From Anthoceros angustus (Eukaryota > Streptophyta > Anthocerotopsida > Anthocerotales > Anthocerotaceae), in the NCBI GenBank assembly GCA_010909165.1, contig MU008162.1, positions 620,001 to 684,000 of the forward strand: a stretch of 64,000 nucleotides of DNA. The letters run 5' to 3'. The translations under genes were made by a program, and so were the position numbers. The notes under the pieces were generated by a model. That model searched no databases. It was not told where the DNA came from and saw only the letters and a program-made list of their open reading frames with translations. Of this stretch, positions 60,547 through 64,000 are shown in pieces (position 1 is the stretch's first letter; each line of letters opens with the position of its first letter).

Positions 60547-62898
60547 ATGGGCGGGCCGCAGATGCGGTTGCCTGCATTGGCATGCTTGGTGGCGGTGATC
60601 CTGGCCTCGTATGGGAGCTTGCCCAGCTCGGCGCACTCGCTGAAGGGGTTGCAGAGATTTGAGCAGCCGGGAGTGGAGGTGGAGAAGGGTGAGAGGTTTG
60701 AGGGATTCGAGTCTGGGTTGAGCCTGTTCGGGGAGGGCGTGAAGGGAGCTGAAACAGAGTGCGAGGAGAGCTATGGGGTGCTCCCTTGCTCGACCAGCAT
60801 CGGGGGGAACCTGTTCCTGCTGCTGGCTTATGGGTACCTGATGCTCAAGGCCGCACAATGCCTGTCCGAGGGCAGCGAGTTGCTGCTGACTGTGCTGAAT
60901 CCTGGGCTGGTCGGAGGGCTGCTGTTGCCTGTGTTGGGCTGCTTGCCGGATGCCATTCTGATAGCAGGTATGGTTGAGGGATATGATGCATTGTAGTATA
61001 TCAGGAGAGTGTGTGTTGTGGTGGAGGCTAGTGTAGTGTGGGGGATCTACATTGTGTGTGCTGCTGTGTCATGCTGCAGTTTCGGGCTTGTCGGCAAGTG
61101 TGGATGATGCTGCCGACGAAGTGCTGGTCGGGATGGGCCTTCTTGCGGGATCTACTGTTATGCTGCTCACCCTGCTCTGGGGCACATCGCTGCTGGTTGG
61201 CCGATGTGATCTTGAAGAGAGGCATGGGCGGATTGTGGCTGTAGACAAGAAGCTGACAAAGGGATTCAACCTTTTCCGTAAGTGCATCTGGGCTTAGAGG
61301 CTTGCTTCTCCTTCCTCTGTGAGAGGGGGCTGCAACCTGGCTTGCGGAGTATTTGATCAGACGATACCCTGGTTGACGGTGTCTTGATGTTCTGGACATG
61401 GCTGGTGCAGACACTGGGGTCACCACTGATGATCAGACGAGAGTTGCATCGTGGATTATGATAGCTACGGTTCTACCATTTCTTATCGCACAGTCTCCTC
61501 GAGTTTTTGGATGGCCTACCAAGGGCCATTTGGCTGTGTTGATTGGCGGTATTGTGTCCATATTGGGTCTGGTAGTGTACTGCACATATCAGGTGAGGCT
61601 CGAGGGCTTAAAGCTCATGTTTGTAACTAGGTATATGGATCTGCACAGCTCCTTGAACATCTACACCACTGCAGGTGTTTGCACCCTGGATTCAAGCTCG
61701 ACGGCAAATATGGGCTCGTGAACGATACATTCGAACGCACGCCATTCATCGGGTGCATGAGTTATCCAAAACACATGCCTGGGGAGATCTTGTGAAGGCG
61801 GATGGCTCTCCGAACCAACCTGTTTTCACAAGGTGCGTAAATCGGGTGTCACATCAACTGCAGATTAGCCTCTTGTGAGGTACTGATGCAACCTGCAGCT
61901 GTGCAGGTTATTTGAGAGGTTCGATGAGGACCACAACGGCCTCCTATCAACTAAAGAGTTGAAAGCTTTGATTGTTGGGATAAGTTTCGAGCATGACCGG
62001 CATGTGCCATCGCATCATGTTGTTCTAAGCTGGATGTCCCAGTTTGATTTGTCCAAAGACGGTTACATCTCACAGGAGGAGTTCATACACGGCATGGGCA
62101 GATGGCTGGCGACCGTCATCAAAGCCAAAAAGAACAGTGAGGGCTCCCACAACACTATATGGAATGCCGAGTGGCAGGTATGCCCCTTCCAGGTCTCTTA
62201 ACTGAATTACAAACTCGTTTCACAGCTCTGACCCTCAGGAGTCCTGCAGAATGCCAGGAATGAGCTCGCACTACTGGACGACTCTGGAGACGACGATGAC
62301 GAGGAGGAGGAGGAAAAGGAGGCTAGTGCACAATTCATCATCATCAAGGCCATCTTGCTCATTGCCTTAGGAGCTATAATTGCGGGGGTCTTTGCAGACC
62401 CTCTGGTTTCAGCCATCACCAACTTCTCCAATGCTGCTGGCATCTCTCCGTTTTTCGTTGCCTTTGTTGCCACACCCATGGCCACAAACTCCAGTGAGGC
62501 CATTTCTTCAATTCTGTTTGCTAAGAGCAAACGAAAACGCAACATCTCCATGACATACTCTCAGGTCAAAAGCTTCATCCTTTCCCATCACCCATCTTCC
62601 TTCACTCCAGGTTCTGGCATGTAGTGACCCATCTGTGGTGAGCTTGCAGGTTTATGGAGGTGTGACAATGAACAATACCTTGTGTCTGGCCATCTTCTTG
62701 GCCGTGGTGTACGTAAGGGGGCTGGTGTGGGATTTCTCCTCGGAGGTGGCAGTCATCGTCTTCAGTACTGTTGTGATCGGAATTTTAGCTAGTTTCCGAA
62801 CCACATTTCCTCTGTGGACAGGTCTTGTGGCACTGGCCATTTATCCCATCTCCATAGCCCTTGTTGCAGTTCTGGATTCCTTTTTTGGCTGGCAATAA
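60547..62898 (+). CDS. NCL: NCL-type Na+/Ca2+ exchanger-like protein with EF-hands
   Basis: Membrane Ca2+/cation exchanger (plant NCL, linked to salt and Ca2+ homeostasis). Exons 60547-60967, 61080-61277, 61411-61592, 61675-61832, 61907-62177, 62250-62564 and 62650-62898 give 597 aa (Arabidopsis NCL is about 585). The N-terminus is signal-like (MRLPALACLVAVILA). The first alpha repeat carries LPVLGCLPDAILIA. A cytosolic loop has two EF-hands, DEDHNGLLSTKE and DLSKDGYISQEE, with good Ca2+ ligands, followed by an acidic run (DDDDEEEEE). The second alpha repeat reads FVAFVATPMATNSSEA, and the C-terminus DFSSEVAVIVFSTVV with FRTTFPLWT matches the family. The ATG at 60547 was chosen because the earlier in-frame codon is GTG. 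Confidence 0.95.
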
Positions 62899-63233
62899 TC
62901 TCAACTGATGTGTAGACGAGCCGCTGCCTCTTTTTTGGATGTTATGGAAACTTCAAGGAATGCAGGTTCAAAACTGTGCATTGTCACCTTGGTGTAATTT
63001 TTAATCACACGTGTAATAACATGCGCGTAGCCTCAGTTTCTACCTGTGTACATATTAGGAAACAGCAGGACAAAGTAATACAATAGCCTTCTTCTGAATT
63101 TGAATGAGACTGTCCGAAAGGTGCTTGAGACAATATTTGAAGATAGTACGCATGATTAAATACGGGATGAATAGAATACAATGAAAATATTCGCAAGCTG
63201 CCAGACAAAACAATCTTTAAGACTCATGTGGCT
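62899..63233. other. convergent 3' flanks of NCL and PLGG1-like genes
   Basis: 335 bp of AT-rich DNA between two stop codons; both 3' UTRs and poly-A sites must lie here. No separate gene seen. Confidence 0.7.
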
Positions 63234-64000
63234 CTAAGTGAACAAAAGGTTCCTCGCCGCAGGAATTGTACAAGCTAGGGAGCAGACAGCACCCATCAAA
63301 ATGTACGAAGCTGCACAAAAGGGCATCAGATCTGGTTCACCGGCTGCGATTGATGCAGAACCAAACGCATGAGAGCTGCGAAATCAAGTACACTTCTGGG
63401 TTAGAAGAGTGGCACAATTACAAGGTAAGAGACCATCGTTTATGCAGCCAGAGTACCTGCAAGCAGTAGTAAGACCCCGAGCAATGAGGTCATCTATCCG
63501 CAGACGGGACAGCAACCACTTGGAAAGATTTGCCCCTAGCAATCCCGTGATTATGCTCGCAGCTAAAGCCAAGGAGACGTTGCCTGCATTGAGTAAACAA
63601 ATAGAGCAATTGATTTGAGTCACAACGTGCAAGTTTGTGAAGGTTGGCGACAACGAAAAGGCAGGGCATGTGCCGACACTCAAACCAGGTCACCTTGTAA
63701 TGTCTGAGTGATTGGAACAGCAAATGGCATGGCAACACTTCGTGCCGCGACTGACCGAGTTAGACCAGCATCCAAGCCTAACTGGCGCCCGAGCACTCCA
63801 GTCAGCAGAAGGGAGAACAAGCCGGCTGCTGGAACCACAGCCAGTATCTCACGTGCATGTCGCTTCAAGACCTGCACAGCAAGCAATATCACGTTCGCTG
63901 ATCAGGGGCAGAAGGTGGGATGACAACAAACGGTCGTTCTTCGGTCACTAGTTGGAGCTACCTCGCGTTGCCGGAACAGTGTCAAGGAGTAAGAAACTGT
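63234..64000 (-). CDS. PLGG1: plastidial glycolate/glycerate transporter-like (LrgB domain), 3' part
   Basis: PLGG1 exports glycolate and imports glycerate across the plastid inner envelope in photorespiration. The gene runs off the right edge. Exons from the 5' side: beyond 64000 to 63962, 63694-63871, 63457-63583, 63234-63375. Joined peptide segments match the LrgB half: LFRQRE, VLKRHAREILAVVPAAGLFS, GRQLGLDAGLTRSVAARSVA, then SIITGLLGANLSKWLLSRLR, IARGLTTACSSHAFGSASIA and GEPDLMPFCAASYILMGAVC. The last exon ends PAARNLLFT. The LrgA half and transit peptide lie outside the window. The MPFAVPI stretch after the Arg-Ser-Val-Ala segment differs from the usual plant wording, but the frame is intact. 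Confidence 0.87.

Overview
The window is a nuclear segment of a land plant, most likely a seed-free one (bryophyte or lycophyte grade); I cannot name the species. Evidence: spliced genes with mostly short GT-AG introns (about 70-150 bp), plant-type PPR proteins, an HKT transporter, a plant MED14, a NACK-type cytokinesis kinesin, an ILR1-type auxin-conjugate hydrolase, an EF-hand NCL exchanger, a PLGG1-like plastid transporter, and a chromodomain Ty3 retrotransposon.

Layout. 1-1400 (-): damaged PPR gene running off the left edge. 3222-3293 (-): tRNA-Pro(UGG). 3460-4384 (+): histone H3.3. 5367-5882 (-): unknown ORF. 8020-14920 (-): AT-rich, roughly 18-exon P4-ATPase with a long repeat-bearing tail. 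15962-16400 (+): ribosomal protein eS30. 17527-19955 (-): HKT transporter. 21966-28807 (-): MED14. 31482-33102 (+): RBL14-type rhomboid, overlapping by 17 bp the convergent 934-aa PPR gene (33086-35890, -). 36189-39938 (-): intronless NACK-type kinesin.

40.3-54.5 kb is an accessory region. A two-gene cassette (a Q-rich coiled-coil gene followed by a small secreted Cys-rich, PAN/apple-like protein) is present at 40.9-42.5 kb and again at 53.2-54.5 kb, with a third relic at 47.5-47.9 kb. Between the copies is a nest of transposable elements: a decayed chromovirus (42.6-47.3 kb) whose integrase is split by a 2.14-kb hAT-like element, copia gag relics in opposite orientations, a probable LTR, and several minisatellites. 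In each full cassette a different gene is broken. This duplicated cassette is the best candidate here for something undescribed.

54.5-57.6 kb carries minisatellites and a decayed ORF. From 57.9 kb compact genes resume: ILR1-like amidohydrolase (57924-59780, -), NCL-type Na+/Ca2+ exchanger (60547-62898, +) and a PLGG1/LrgB gene (63234 to the right edge, -).

Most genes look like independent housekeeping or stress genes rather than one pathway. The ion-transport theme (HKT, NCL) is probably coincidental. Exon boundaries were set by eye from splice consensus, reading-frame continuity and family motifs. The tandem repeats were aligned by eye, so unit counts are approximate.
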